A stretch of 64,000 nt of DNA from Rhodospirillales bacterium (lineage in GTDB: Bacteria; Pseudomonadota; Alphaproteobacteria; Rhodospirillales; Thalassospiraceae): positions 186,001 through 250,000 of the forward strand of contig JAHQVT010000002.1 in the NCBI GenBank assembly GCA_019634165.1, in the 5' to 3' direction. Shown here in pieces: positions 44,046 to 53,132 of this stretch. Numbering within the stretch: position 1 is the first letter of the stretch; the number at the start of each line of letters is the position of its first letter. The position numbers were made by a program, and so were the translations under genes. The notes under the pieces were generated by a model. It saw nothing but the letters and a program-made list of their open reading frames with translations, searched no databases and was not told where the DNA came from.

Positions 44046-45812
44046 ATGGATCTTACTACCCTTACTTATATCGCCGTTGGGCTTAGCTTCGCGCTGTATA
44101 TCGGCATCGCGATCTGGGCCAAGGCGAGCACCACTGGCGAATTCTACGTCGCTGGCAAAGGTGTTAACCCGGTCGTCAACGGTATGGCGACCGCAGCAGA
44201 CTGGATGTCCGCTGCTTCATTCATTTCCATGGCCGGCTTGATTGCCTTTCTTGGCTATGGCGGCTCGGTCTACCTGATGGGTTGGACCGGCGGCTACTGC
44301 CTGTTGGCCATGCTTCTGGCACCATATCTCCGTAAGTACGGCAAATTTACCGTGCCGGAATTCATCGGGGATCGCTACTATTCCAGAACAGCCCGTATCG
44401 TTGCTGTTATCTGCCTGATCTTTATCTCGTTCACGTATGTGGCAGGTCAGATGCGCGGCGTTGGTATCGTGTTCTCGCGCTTCCTTGAAGTCGAAATTCT
44501 TACCGGCCTGATCGTCGGCATGAGCATCGTCTTCATCTATGCTGTTCTTGGCGGCATGAAGGGCATTACCTATACCCAGGTTGCACAATATTGCGTGCTT
44601 ATCGTTGCTTACACCATTCCGGCAATCTTCATTGCCTTCCAGTTGACCGGCAATCCGTTGCCGCAGCTGGCATTCGGGTCCACCGTGAATGGTACTGGCG
44701 AATTCATGCTTGAACGCCTGAACAACGTGGTCACTGAACTTGGCTTCCTTGAATACACCACCACCAACAAATCAACGATTGATATCTTTGCGATCACTGT
44801 TGCGCTGATGGTTGGTACTGCTGGTCTTCCGCACGTTATCGTGCGCTTCTTCACCGTGCCGAAAGTACGTGATGCACGTTCATCGGCTGGTTGGGCATTG
44901 GTCTTCATTGCGCTGCTTTACACCACCGCTCCGGCAGTTGGTGCAATGGCACGCTTGAACCTGACCGAAACCATCCAGACGGGCGAAGTTGGTGCTGAAG
45001 ACGGCAACCTGGTATTTGAAGAACGTCCAGATTGGATGAAACGTTGGGAAGCAACCGGTCTTCTGAAATTTGAAGACAAAAACGGCGACGGTCGCATCCA
45101 GTACTATAACGATGCGAACGCAGAATTCGCTGCTAAAGCAGCCGAATTTGGCTGGGCTGGTAACGAACTTAGTGTAGACCGCGACATTATGGTTCTCGCC
45201 AATCCAGAAATCGCACAGCTTCCAAACTGGGTGATTGCACTGGTTGCCGCAGGCGGTATTGCTGCTGCTCTGTCAACGGCGGCCGGTCTGTTGCTTGTGA
45301 TTTCGTCGGGTATTTCCCACGATATTCTCAAAGGAACATTCACCCCGGATATGACGGAAGGCCAAGAACTTATGGCCGGACGTATCGCTGCGGCAGTGGC
45401 GATCCTGATTGCTGGCTATCTGGGCTACAACCCGCCAGGCTTTGTGGCACAGGTGGTTGCGTTCGCCTTCGGTCTGGCAGCATCCTCGCTGTTCCCGGTC
45501 ATCATCATGGGGATCTTCTCCAAGAAGGTTAACCGCGAAGGCGCAATTGCAGGCATGCTGACGGGCCTCGTCTTCACCATGGGCTATATCCTTGCCTATA
45601 AAGGTGTGTTCTTCGATCCGATCATTGCAAACACGCCGGATAACTGGCTGTTTGGCATCTCGCCGGAAGGCATTGGTGCTGTTGGTATGGTTCTGAACTT
45701 CATCGTTGCTTTCTCTGTATCGAAAGTTACCGCTGAACCGCCAGAGCATATCCAGCATATGGTCGAAGATATCCGCGTACCGAAAGGTGCAAGTGCCGCT
45801 GTTGACCACTAA
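44046..45812 (+). CDS. Sodium:solute symporter large subunit (VC_2705/ActP-like)
   Basis: A 588-residue SSS-family transporter with about thirteen membrane segments: EFYVAGKGVNPVVNGMATAA, the sodium-motif region GTAGLPHVIVRFFTV and AALSTAAGLLLVISSGISHD. Relatives next to DUF4212 are implicated in uptake of acetate or other small carboxylates. A polar loop of about 80 residues between helices (near 305-390) contains an EF-hand-like loop, DKNGDGRIQYYN (344-355), with Asp, Asn and Asp at positions 1, 3 and 5 but Asn instead of Glu at 12. A strong terminator follows, although the CBS/DUF294 regulator downstream is co-oriented. Confidence 0.88.
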   Translation: MDLTTLTYIAVGLSFALYIGIAIWAKASTTGEFYVAGKGVNPVVNGMATAADWMSAASFISMAGLIAFLGYGGSVYLMGWTGGYCLLAMLLAPYLRKYGKFTVPEFIGDRYYSRTARIVAVICLIFISFTYVAGQMRGVGIVFSRFLEVEILTGLIVGMSIVFIYAVLGGMKGITYTQVAQYCVLIVAYTIPAIFIAFQLTGNPLPQLAFGSTVNGTGEFMLERLNNVVTELGFLEYTTTNKSTIDIFAITVALMVGTAGLPHVIVRFFTVPKVRDARSSAGWALVFIALLYTTAPAVGAMARLNLTETIQTGEVGAEDGNLVFEERPDWMKRWEATGLLKFEDKNGDGRIQYYNDANAEFAAKAAEFGWAGNELSVDRDIMVLANPEIAQLPNWVIALVAAGGIAAALSTAAGLLLVISSGISHDILKGTFTPDMTEGQELMAGRIAAAVAILIAGYLGYNPPGFVAQVVAFAFGLAASSLFPVIIMGIFSKKVNREGAIAGMLTGLVFTMGYILAYKGVFFDPIIANTPDNWLFGISPEGIGAVGMVLNFIVAFSVSKVTAEPPEHIQHMVEDIRVPKGASAAVDH

Positions 45813-45842
45813 TCGGTCAATCGGTTTGACAAAATCTGTTGC

Positions 45843-45879
45843 AAGCCCCCGGATCAATGATCCGGGGGCTTTTCTTTTT
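45843..45879 (+). terminator. Intrinsic terminator after the symporter
   Basis: AAGCCCCCGGATC pairs over 13 bp with GATCCGGGGGCTT around the loop AAT, then TTCTTTTT. It separates the symporter from the next, co-oriented gene. Confidence 0.93.
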
Positions 45880-45915
45880 GCCCGTCATCAGGCAACAATA
45901 GCTTAAGGGAGAAAG

Positions 45916-47790
45916 ATGGTTATGAGCATTGAACTCGAAGAAATTGCCGAATTTCTAAAGCAGCATCACCCATTTGCTCTGTTACCTGATGAGGTGATCA
46001 ACACCTTACCCAGACGCCTGACGGCAAAATATTTCCGGGCAGGCACCAAAGTTCTGTCCCCCGAAGAACAATGCCTGCATCTCTACATCATCCGGTCAGG
46101 TGGAACGGAAACACGCGATCCAGATGGTCAATTGTTAGCCCGCTTGTCCGAGGGGGAATGTTTTGGTGTGCGTGCGATGTATCGCAACGGCAAGGCCGCA
46201 AATAGCATCACCACCCTTGAAGACAGCCTATGCTACCTACTGCCGGAAAAAGATTTCCATGATCTGGCTGCCAAGTACCCGCAATTTAAATACTTTTTTG
46301 CGCAAATCGGCGGAGACCGCCTGCGCAGCGGGATGCAGTTAATTGAAAGCCGCGATGACGATCAACTGAAACTGATGAGCATCAGGGTTGCGGACCTCAT
46401 CGCGCGCGATCTGGTCAGTATTGATAAATCGGCAACGATCCTTGAAGCCGGTCAACTGATGAGCAAGGAACGGGTTTCCTGCCTGCTTGTGACCGAAGAT
46501 AGCGATAAGATTGCTGGCATCATGACCGACCGTGATTTGCGCAACCGAGTTGTCGCCCAAGCACGCAGCTATGACGAACCGGTTACTGCGATCATGACCG
46601 CCAAGCCGATTTCCGTTCATCCCGATGACTATGCCTTTGACGCGCTTTTGACCATGACCCGTCACAATGTGCGCCACCTTCCGGTGATGAAGGATGGCAA
46701 AGCCGTTGGCATGATCACCACCAATAATCTGCTGGCCCGTCAGTCACTGTCAGCCGTCTATATGGCAGGCCGCATTGGCAAACTGACCGATCCGGTTGAT
46801 ATGGCAAAGGTCATCGATCAGGTGCCCGAACTTCTCAGTCATTTGATCGAAGCCGGTGCGACGTCACAAAATGCCGGGCATATCGTAACCACACTTTCTG
46901 ATGCCGCAACGGTCAGACTTCTTCAGCTTGCCGAAGAAAAACTTGGCCCCCCACCTGTTCCCTATGTCTGGATGGCCGGTGGATCACAAGGACGCCAGGA
47001 ACAAACCGCATTGTCGGATCAGGATAATTGCCTGATCCTTGATGACGCCTATGATCCTGAAAAACACGCCACCTATTTCAAAGGATTGGCTGACTATGTC
47101 TGTGATGGCTTGCACAAGGTTGGATATGTCTATTGCCCCGGCGACATGATGGCAAAAACCGATCAATGGCGCCAACCCGCCCGCACATGGCAGCAATATT
47201 TCAACAAATGGATCGAACAACCAGAACCCAAATCTCTGATGCTTTGTTCGGTCTGGTTTGATCTGCGCCCGATCCACGGCACCAAAGGCCTGTTTGAGAA
47301 CCTTCACCGCATGATCGTATCAAAGGCCAAGGATAACCGGATTTTTCAGGCCTATATGGTTGGCAACGCGCTTACCCATCATGTGCCGTTGGGCTTCTTT
47401 AAAAACTTTGTCATGATCCGGGGCGGCGAACATGACAGCACCCTTGATCTGAAACATAACGGGGTGGTGCCGATTGTTGATTTGGCCCGTATTCATGCGC
47501 TTGCCAATGGGGTTGATGCCGTCAACACGTTTGAACGCCTAAATGCAGTCAAATCTTTCCCATCAATTAGCACTCAGGGTGCGTCTGATCTTTTGGATGC
47601 CTTTGAATTTGTCAGCATCACCCGTCTTAAACATCAGGTTCGCCAAATTCGGCGTGGCGATGCGCCCGATAACTTCTTGCATCCCGAAAGCCTGTCAGCG
47701 TTTGAGCGGAGCCACCTGAAGGATGCATTTTCCGTGATCAAGAATCTGCAAAATGCGCTTGAACACGCCTTTGGCAAAAGCGGGACCTAA
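45916..47790 (+). CDS. cNMP-binding/CBS/DUF294 nucleotidyltransferase-like regulator
   Basis: A 624-residue soluble protein with four parts: a cyclic-nucleotide-binding-like domain (about 15-145), a pair of CBS domains (about 155-290; VADLIARDLVSIDKSATIL, TAIMTAKPISVHPDDYAFDA), a DUF294 domain with the nucleotidyltransferase-like GGSQGRQEQTALSDQDN (355-371, GS plus acidic pair) and a C-terminal substrate-binding DUF294_C region. Such proteins accompany DUF4212/SSS symporters in many proteobacteria, so a role in controlling uptake by nucleotide level or by nucleotidylation of a partner is likely but unproven. Start ATG 45916 or 45922. It follows a terminator, so it probably has its own promoter. 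Confidence 0.85.
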   Translation: MVMSIELEEIAEFLKQHHPFALLPDEVINTLPRRLTAKYFRAGTKVLSPEEQCLHLYIIRSGGTETRDPDGQLLARLSEGECFGVRAMYRNGKAANSITTLEDSLCYLLPEKDFHDLAAKYPQFKYFFAQIGGDRLRSGMQLIESRDDDQLKLMSIRVADLIARDLVSIDKSATILEAGQLMSKERVSCLLVTEDSDKIAGIMTDRDLRNRVVAQARSYDEPVTAIMTAKPISVHPDDYAFDALLTMTRHNVRHLPVMKDGKAVGMITTNNLLARQSLSAVYMAGRIGKLTDPVDMAKVIDQVPELLSHLIEAGATSQNAGHIVTTLSDAATVRLLQLAEEKLGPPPVPYVWMAGGSQGRQEQTALSDQDNCLILDDAYDPEKHATYFKGLADYVCDGLHKVGYVYCPGDMMAKTDQWRQPARTWQQYFNKWIEQPEPKSLMLCSVWFDLRPIHGTKGLFENLHRMIVSKAKDNRIFQAYMVGNALTHHVPLGFFKNFVMIRGGEHDSTLDLKHNGVVPIVDLARIHALANGVDAVNTFERLNAVKSFPSISTQGASDLLDAFEFVSITRLKHQVRQIRRGDAPDNFLHPESLSAFERSHLKDAFSVIKNLQNALEHAFGKSGT

Positions 47791-47795
47791 ACACA

Positions 47796-48485
47796 ATGGG
47801 ACTGCGTCAGAAAATCATCGACAGTTCGCTATATCGTGACTTCATCCAACGCAAGGCCACCGGTGCGTTGCGCACCTACTATGATGTGCCGCCTGCTGAT
47901 CCGTCACGGTCGGTCATGGAAACGGAATTTATTGCGCTTGATCTGGAAACCACCGGCCTTGACCCAAAACGCGACGAAATTGTTAGTCTGGGCTGGGTTA
48001 TTATTCGCCAACTTGGGGTCGATTTTTCCAGTTGCGAACACATTCTTGTCAGACCAACTCAGGATCTAAGTGAAAGTTCCGTGGTTGTTCACCGCATTTT
48101 TGACAGTGATGTTGCCGATGCACCAGATATCGCCACCGCCCTTGAACATTTGCTGCCTGAGATGGCGGGACGGGTTTTGATATCCCATCATGCCCCGATC
48201 GAACTTGGTTTTCTTGGACAGGCTTGCAAACGGTGCTTTGGCGCGCCGTTACAAATTCCAACCGTGGATACACTTGTCCTTGCCTTGCGCGACATCCGCC
48301 GCACGGGACAGCCAATGAAACCCGGTGCTTTGAAACTCGACAATCTGCGGCGCAACCACAATCTTCCGCCGTTTCGCGCCCATAACGCATTGTCTGATGC
48401 GATCGCAGCATCGGGGTTGTTTCTTGCCCAAATTGCCAAACGTGATCCAAAAGGCGCACTTGAGCTTAACCGGATACTGCGCTAA
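47796..48485 (+). CDS. DEDDh 3'-5' exonuclease (DnaQ-like)
   Basis: A 229-residue exonuclease-family protein five bases after the DUF294 gene. Exo I is FIALDLETTGLDPKRDEI (Asp49, Glu51), Exo III is HNALSDA (His196, Asp201). Exo II reads SHHAPIELGFL: Glu136 replaces the usual Asp of the family HNAxFD pattern, a conservative change that may keep or alter metal binding. A basic 40-residue N-terminal extension precedes the fold. It is too short and lacks the signature of the polymerase III epsilon chain. Coupling with a symporter/CBS operon is recurrent; the reason is unknown. Confidence 0.85.
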   Translation: MGLRQKIIDSSLYRDFIQRKATGALRTYYDVPPADPSRSVMETEFIALDLETTGLDPKRDEIVSLGWVIIRQLGVDFSSCEHILVRPTQDLSESSVVVHRIFDSDVADAPDIATALEHLLPEMAGRVLISHHAPIELGFLGQACKRCFGAPLQIPTVDTLVLALRDIRRTGQPMKPGALKLDNLRRNHNLPPFRAHNALSDAIAASGLFLAQIAKRDPKGALELNRILR

Positions 48486-48547
48486 TTCGTTCATGGGGCT
48501 GGAAAAAGCCTAAACAAATATAACAAGCAATTGGGGGCTACGGCCGA

Positions 48548-49066
48548 ATGTATGTGTTTATTTTCACGACGGTTATTGTCGGGTTTGCATCGGCTGGTGT
48601 GGTCATGTTGCTGTTCCGCCTTTGGGGCCGCAAAGCACCGAAATATGTTGTTCCCTTTGTCGCCGCGATTGCGATGTTCGGATATATGATTTGGGATGAA
48701 TATAGCTGGTTTGAACGCTATGAAGCCCGCCTTCCGGCAACCATCACAATCGTTCAGACATTTGCCGACGAAAACCCGTTTGCACCCTGGACATTGATCT
48801 CAGCCCCGATAAACCGCTTTACGGCAATTGACCGTGACAAGTTGATCACGAACCCGGAAAACCCCGATGAAAAGCGCGTAACCACGCTGCTTTTGAAAAA
48901 GGGTGGGGAAACATTGGCGCTAACCCATCTGGTGGACTGTTCGCAAGCTAAGCGCGGCTATATCACCCCAGATACCGAACTGGATGGCAACGGCTTTCCA
49001 ACCAAGATGGATGAATGGTTTGACATCGGCGCAGATGACCCTTTTCGGGCGGCTGTTTGTTCGTAA
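48548..49066 (+). CDS. Small membrane protein of unknown function
   Basis: A 172-residue protein with two N-terminal membrane segments (about residues 2-25 and 33-52) and a C-terminal soluble part of about 120 residues (FADENPFAPWTLISAPINRF). I do not recognise the family. A purine-rich GGGGGC lies about ten bases before ATG 48548. It is co-oriented with the exonuclease gene 62 bp upstream and ends before a strong terminator, so it may belong to that operon. Confidence 0.7.
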   Translation: MYVFIFTTVIVGFASAGVVMLLFRLWGRKAPKYVVPFVAAIAMFGYMIWDEYSWFERYEARLPATITIVQTFADENPFAPWTLISAPINRFTAIDRDKLITNPENPDEKRVTTLLLKKGGETLALTHLVDCSQAKRGYITPDTELDGNGFPTKMDEWFDIGADDPFRAAVCS

Positions 49067-49092
49067 CGAACATATTTAAAAAGTAATCCCGT

Positions 49093-49121
49093 AAAGCCTG
49101 CCACTGGCAGGCTTTCTTTTT
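49093..49121 (+). terminator. Intrinsic terminator after the small membrane protein gene
   Basis: AAAGCCTGCC pairs perfectly with GGCAGGCTTT around ACT and is followed by CTTTTT, 27 bp after the stop. Confidence 0.93.
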
Positions 49122-49216
49122 GCCATCAAACTATGAGCATCCTCTTTGACCGGACATGTTTTCGGGTATAGTGATTTTGCCCCATCTACTTGTTTTCACG
49201 AAAATATGAGAAACAA

Positions 49217-50029
49217 ATGCTCTGTCTGCTGCGCAAAATCGCTTTGACTACGATCGTCGCACTCACAGCATTTGGCAACATTGGTAGCCTAGCCAATGCC
49301 CGAGACATCACCGTTTTTGCCGCCGCCAGCCTGACCGATGCGATCCAAACCGCAGCAACTGCATATGAACATGAGACAGGTGACCATGTCCTTTTGTCAC
49401 TTGCCAGTTCTTCGACACTTGCGCGACAGATCGCCGCTGGCGCGCCTGCAGACATCTATATTTCAGCCAATCAAAAATGGATGAGCTGGCTTGAAGACCA
49501 AAATCTGATCGTGTCGGGAAGCCGTAACAACCTGCTTTCGAACAGTCTGGTTCTTATTGCTCCGGCAGACAGCCCGATTACGCCAATCGATATTACGACA
49601 TCCACAGAACTAACCAGCATGATCGAGCCAAAGGATCGCATTGCCATCGGCGACCCCGATCATGTTCCAGCGGGAATTTACGCCAAACAAGCACTGACAT
49701 CTTTGGGGCAGTGGGACGTCGTTAACCCGCGTCTGGCCCGTGCCGACAATGTTCGCGCCGCCTTGGCACTTGTTGAACGGGGCGAAGCCCCACTTGGTAT
49801 CGTCTACCGAACGGACGCTGAAATTTCCCAAGCAGTTAAAATAATCGGGACATTCCCCAAAAACAGCCACCCGGCCATTACCTATCCCATCGCACTCATC
49901 GGCAATCAGAAATCGCATGCTGCTGGTAAAATGCTGTTGTGGCTTTTGGGGGAAGAGGCCGGAAAGATTTTTTCCGATTATGGCTTTGATCCGATTGCAT
50001 ATACTCAGGCAGGTACATTCACAAAATGA
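49217..50029 (+). CDS. modA: Molybdate ABC transporter substrate-binding protein
   Basis: Periplasmic molybdate/tungstate-binding protein. The signal peptide (residues 1 to about 28, ending SLANA) is followed by RDITVFAAASLTDAIQTAAT, the family oxyanion-binding start, SLASSSTLARQIAAGAPADI, and ADNVRAALALVERGEAPLGI. ATG 49217 begins the signal peptide; an upstream in-frame TTG (49190) is unlikely. The stop overlaps modB by four bases. I see no clear ModE box in the short upstream region. Confidence 0.93.
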   Translation: MLCLLRKIALTTIVALTAFGNIGSLANARDITVFAAASLTDAIQTAATAYEHETGDHVLLSLASSSTLARQIAAGAPADIYISANQKWMSWLEDQNLIVSGSRNNLLSNSLVLIAPADSPITPIDITTSTELTSMIEPKDRIAIGDPDHVPAGIYAKQALTSLGQWDVVNPRLARADNVRAALALVERGEAPLGIVYRTDAEISQAVKIIGTFPKNSHPAITYPIALIGNQKSHAAGKMLLWLLGEEAGKIFSDYGFDPIAYTQAGTFTK

Positions 50030-50718
50030 TCAATTTGACGCCCGCAGAAATCGACGCACTTCTTCTTAGCTTGCGCATATCGGGCGTTGCTGTTGGTTGT
50101 GCCCTGCCCTTTGCCATCATTGTTGCAACGGCCCTTGCCCTTGGTCGGTTTCCCGGTCGGTTCATCCTTGATGCCATTGTCCATCTGCCTCTTATCCTGC
50201 CGCCGGTCGTGATGGGCTATTTGCTTTTAATCGGTTTTGGCACCCGCGCCCCCCTTGGCGCGTGGCTTTATGAAACCTTTGATATTCGGTTTGTCTTTAG
50301 CTGGACCGGTGCTGCGCTGGCCGCAGCGATTGTCAGTTTCCCGTTTCAGGTCCGTGCCATCCGGCTTAGCTTGGAAACCATCAATCCCGGTTTGTATCAA
50401 GCTGCTGAAACGCTCGGTGCGGGTCGGATTGATCGGTTCTTTTCGCTAACACTTCCATTTGCATTGCCCGGCATTATTGCTGGCGTGATCACGGCCTTTG
50501 CCGCAAGTCTTGGGGAATTTGGCGCAATCATAACGTTTGTTTCAAACGTGCCGGGCGAAACGCGGACCCTGCCACTTGCCATTTATACTGCCATTCAAAC
50601 ACCGGGTGGTGAATTGGCGGCAGCACGTCTGGCGGCATTATCCATCGGGCTTGCCTTTGCCGGGTTGCTTCTGTCTGAAATAGCCATGCGCCATATCCGC
50701 AAGAGGGCCACGTCATGA
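50026..50718 (+). CDS. modB: Molybdate ABC transporter permease
   Basis: A 230-residue inner-membrane permease with about five membrane helices. The family EAA-loop is YQAAETLGAGRIDRFFSLTL, where ModC docks, and HLPLILPPVVMGYLLLIGFG and FAASLGEFGAIITFVSN match ModB. ATG overlaps the modA stop and its own stop overlaps modC, which indicates strict translational coupling modA-modB-modC. Confidence 0.95.
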   Translation: MINLTPAEIDALLLSLRISGVAVGCALPFAIIVATALALGRFPGRFILDAIVHLPLILPPVVMGYLLLIGFGTRAPLGAWLYETFDIRFVFSWTGAALAAAIVSFPFQVRAIRLSLETINPGLYQAAETLGAGRIDRFFSLTLPFALPGIIAGVITAFAASLGEFGAIITFVSNVPGETRTLPLAIYTAIQTPGGELAAARLAALSIGLAFAGLLLSEIAMRHIRKRATS

Positions 50719-51845
50719 GTATCGGCGTCAATATCCACCACAAGATCAAGAAATTCACCCTTGATGCGGAATTTCATATTCAAGAGCCGGGTATAACCGC
50801 CTTGTTTGGCCCGTCAGGCAGCGGAAAGACCACCCTGATTAACATCATCGCCGGACTGGAAAATCCAACACGTGGACATATACAGATCCGCGATCATGTT
50901 ATTTTCGAACATAATCGCCAGATCAACCTGCCAATCCGCCAGCGTAGAGTTGGTTACGTGTTTCAGGACGCCCGCCTATTCCCGCACAAAACCGTGCGCG
51001 ACAACCTGTATTTCGGCGCACGGCGCAATGCCAACAAACTGCCGCACGACGAACAGGAAGCCATCATTGAAATGCTGGGTCTGGCCCCATTGATGGCCCG
51101 CCGCCCCAACAAACTGTCGGGCGGTGAAAAACAGCGTGTAGCCCTTGGTCGTGCACTTCTGGCAAACCCGGATATCCTGTTACTTGATGAACCGCTGTCT
51201 GCTCTTGATTACGCGCGGAAGGAAGAAATTCTTCCCTATTTTGAATGGCTGCGAGACCACCGAAAATTACCCATCCTTTATGTCACCCATTCGATCGACG
51301 AAGTTGCCCGGCTTGCCGATCATATTGTGGTGATGGACAAAGGTAAGACACTTGCCAGCGGGACCGTGTTTGAAATGCTTAGTCGAAGCGACTTGCCACC
51401 ACTTGCTGGCCAGTTTGATGCCGGGACGGTTTTGGCCGCCCGCATCGTCAGCCGCGATCCCAAAGGTGAAGTCAGCTTCCTTGACTGTGGCGGGCAACGT
51501 ATCGTTGTGCCCTATCTTGGCCGCCCGGCGAACAATGATGTTCGCCTACATATCCGTGCCCGCGATGTCATGATCGCCCGCACGCCGCCAAATGGCATCA
51601 GTGCAAATAACATCATCCCGGTAACCATCACAAAAATAACCGATGGAAAGGGCGATACACTTGATGTCGACATGTGTTTCGGACACGACGCAGACGCAGC
51701 ATTCCTTGCCAAAACAAACGGACGCCCAACCCTTCATGCCCGCATCACACGTTGGTCAGGTACCCGGTTAAAACTTGGGCTGCAGCAAAAGGTATATGCC
51801 GTGATTAAATCCGTTACGGTGAGCGGCCCGCTTGCCAAGAAGTAA
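50715..51845 (+). CDS. modC: Molybdate ABC transporter ATP-binding protein
   Basis: A 376-residue ATPase: Walker A GPSGSGKTT (about residue 33), Q-loop FQDARLFPH, signature LSGGEKQRVALGRALL, Walker B LLLDEPLSALD, H-loop VTHS. The C-terminal about 120 residues form the Mop/TOBE domain (VRLHIRARDVMIARTP) that binds molybdate and allows feedback inhibition. It completes modABC and ends two bases from the convergent 2-hydroxyacid dehydrogenase gene. Confidence 0.95.
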   Translation: MSIGVNIHHKIKKFTLDAEFHIQEPGITALFGPSGSGKTTLINIIAGLENPTRGHIQIRDHVIFEHNRQINLPIRQRRVGYVFQDARLFPHKTVRDNLYFGARRNANKLPHDEQEAIIEMLGLAPLMARRPNKLSGGEKQRVALGRALLANPDILLLDEPLSALDYARKEEILPYFEWLRDHRKLPILYVTHSIDEVARLADHIVVMDKGKTLASGTVFEMLSRSDLPPLAGQFDAGTVLAARIVSRDPKGEVSFLDCGGQRIVVPYLGRPANNDVRLHIRARDVMIARTPPNGISANNIIPVTITKITDGKGDTLDVDMCFGHDADAAFLAKTNGRPTLHARITRWSGTRLKLGLQQKVYAVIKSVTVSGPLAKK

Positions 51846-51847
51846 AC

Positions 51848-52786
51848 TCAGATAATCGGGGTAATGAGCGCACCACGTTCATCCCAGGCATTTAGATTGT
51901 CGACAACAAGCTGCCCCATGGCATCACGTGTTTCAACCGTGCCGCTAGCCGCATGCGGGTACAAAACGACGTTGTCAAACCCGGCCAAGGTGCGATCAAC
52001 ATTTGGCTCGTTATCAAAAACATCAAGCCCCGCACCGGCAATCACTTTGCCCTTAAGGGCAGCAATCAAAGCAGCCTCATCGACCACCGAACCACGTGCA
52101 ATATTAATCAAAACCCCACTTGACCCCAATGCCGATAAAACTTGCGTATCAATGATGCCCTTGGTCGCATCGCCGCCCGGACAAGACAGCATCAGGATAT
52201 CGGCCCAATCGGCAAGTGCGCTCAGGCTTTCGAAAAACGTGTAATCCACGGCTTTGGGGCTACGTCCGAAATAGCCGACTTCAACACCGCTTGGGATGGC
52301 GCGCGACGCAATCGCCTGTCCGATCCGACCCAGCCCGACAATGCCAAGTTTCTTATCCCGAATGGACCGCGTCAAAGTCATCGGTCCGTTTTTTACCCAT
52401 TTGCCACTGCGCGCCCAGTCATCGCCAACGATCAATTGGCGCATTGTCGCATGCATCAACATGATCGCGGTATCGGCCACATCATCAGTCAAGATATCAG
52501 GCGTTGTTGAAACCCGCACACCACGTTTACGGCAGGCTTCAAGGTCAATCAGATCATACCCAACACCGAAACTTGTAATGACTTCAAGGTTCGGCAATCG
52601 ATCCATCAGATCAACAGGCATCCCAACCCTTGCCGATGTCACAACGGCGGTAATCTTACTTCCCGTTTCATCAAGAAAAGCCGACTTGTCTTCTATTTGA
52701 TCAAAACGGTGCACGTCATAACGTTCTGCAATCATCGCAGTATGCGCCGGACGAACATCAAGCAAGGCGAGAACGGATCTAGTCAT
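51848..52786 (-). CDS. D-isomer-specific 2-hydroxyacid dehydrogenase
   Basis: A 312-residue NAD(P)-dependent enzyme. The nucleotide loop is LGIVGLGRIGQAIASRAIP; catalytic Arg lies in LINIARGSVVDEAAL, Glu in GLDVFDNEPNVD and His in YPHAASGTVETRDAM. GhrB/glyoxylate-hydroxypyruvate reductase relatives are the closest pattern; hydroxypyruvate reduction would feed D-glycerate to the kinase encoded 9 kb to the right, but that link is speculative. The AT-rich promoter region lies beyond 52787. Confidence 0.85.
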   Translation of the reverse strand: MTRSVLALLDVRPAHTAMIAERYDVHRFDQIEDKSAFLDETGSKITAVVTSARVGMPVDLMDRLPNLEVITSFGVGYDLIDLEACRKRGVRVSTTPDILTDDVADTAIMLMHATMRQLIVGDDWARSGKWVKNGPMTLTRSIRDKKLGIVGLGRIGQAIASRAIPSGVEVGYFGRSPKAVDYTFFESLSALADWADILMLSCPGGDATKGIIDTQVLSALGSSGVLINIARGSVVDEAALIAALKGKVIAGAGLDVFDNEPNVDRTLAGFDNVVLYPHAASGTVETRDAMGQLVVDNLNAWDERGALITPII

Positions 52787-53132
52787 CTGGGTTCTTTCGG
52801 CGGGAAAAACGTTAAGTCAGACTATTTGCATCAACTTGTTAAAAAAGTTTACAAAATTTATTACAAGACGTCAAAACAACACGTTAAAGCGGTTCCCCCA
52901 CCAAATAAGCCTCCAAAGTACGGTGCAAATATTTCATGCCCATCCGACATATGCAATTATTACGTGTGCAAATATTGGTTGTTGCCTTACTATAATCTTC
53001 TCGCAAAAAAATATCACCTAAACAGCGCCTAGGTAGTTAAAGTTACCGCAACAATCCCAATTTATAGGGTTGTTGCGCGTCACATCCGACGATGGATTGT
53101 TTCGTAAAAGACCAGGTGGGAACCTACGACTA
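52787..53132. other. 346-bp A+T-rich gap with a leader hairpin before the sensor kinase
   Basis: No gene is seen; an open frame crossing the region is lysine/tyrosine-rich and has no plausible start. CGCAACAA (53047-53054), then CCC, pairs with GGG and TTGTTGCG (to 53077) with one bulged T and an eight-base loop. It is not followed by a T-run. It lies about 55 bp before the kinase start and could be a regulatory leader structure. Promoters for both divergent genes must lie here. Confidence 0.45.

Noticed and set aside
52697-53032. 111-codon plus-strand frame in the gap before the sensor kinase
   Set aside because: Starts antisense inside the 2-hydroxyacid dehydrogenase and its composition reflects A+T-rich non-coding DNA.
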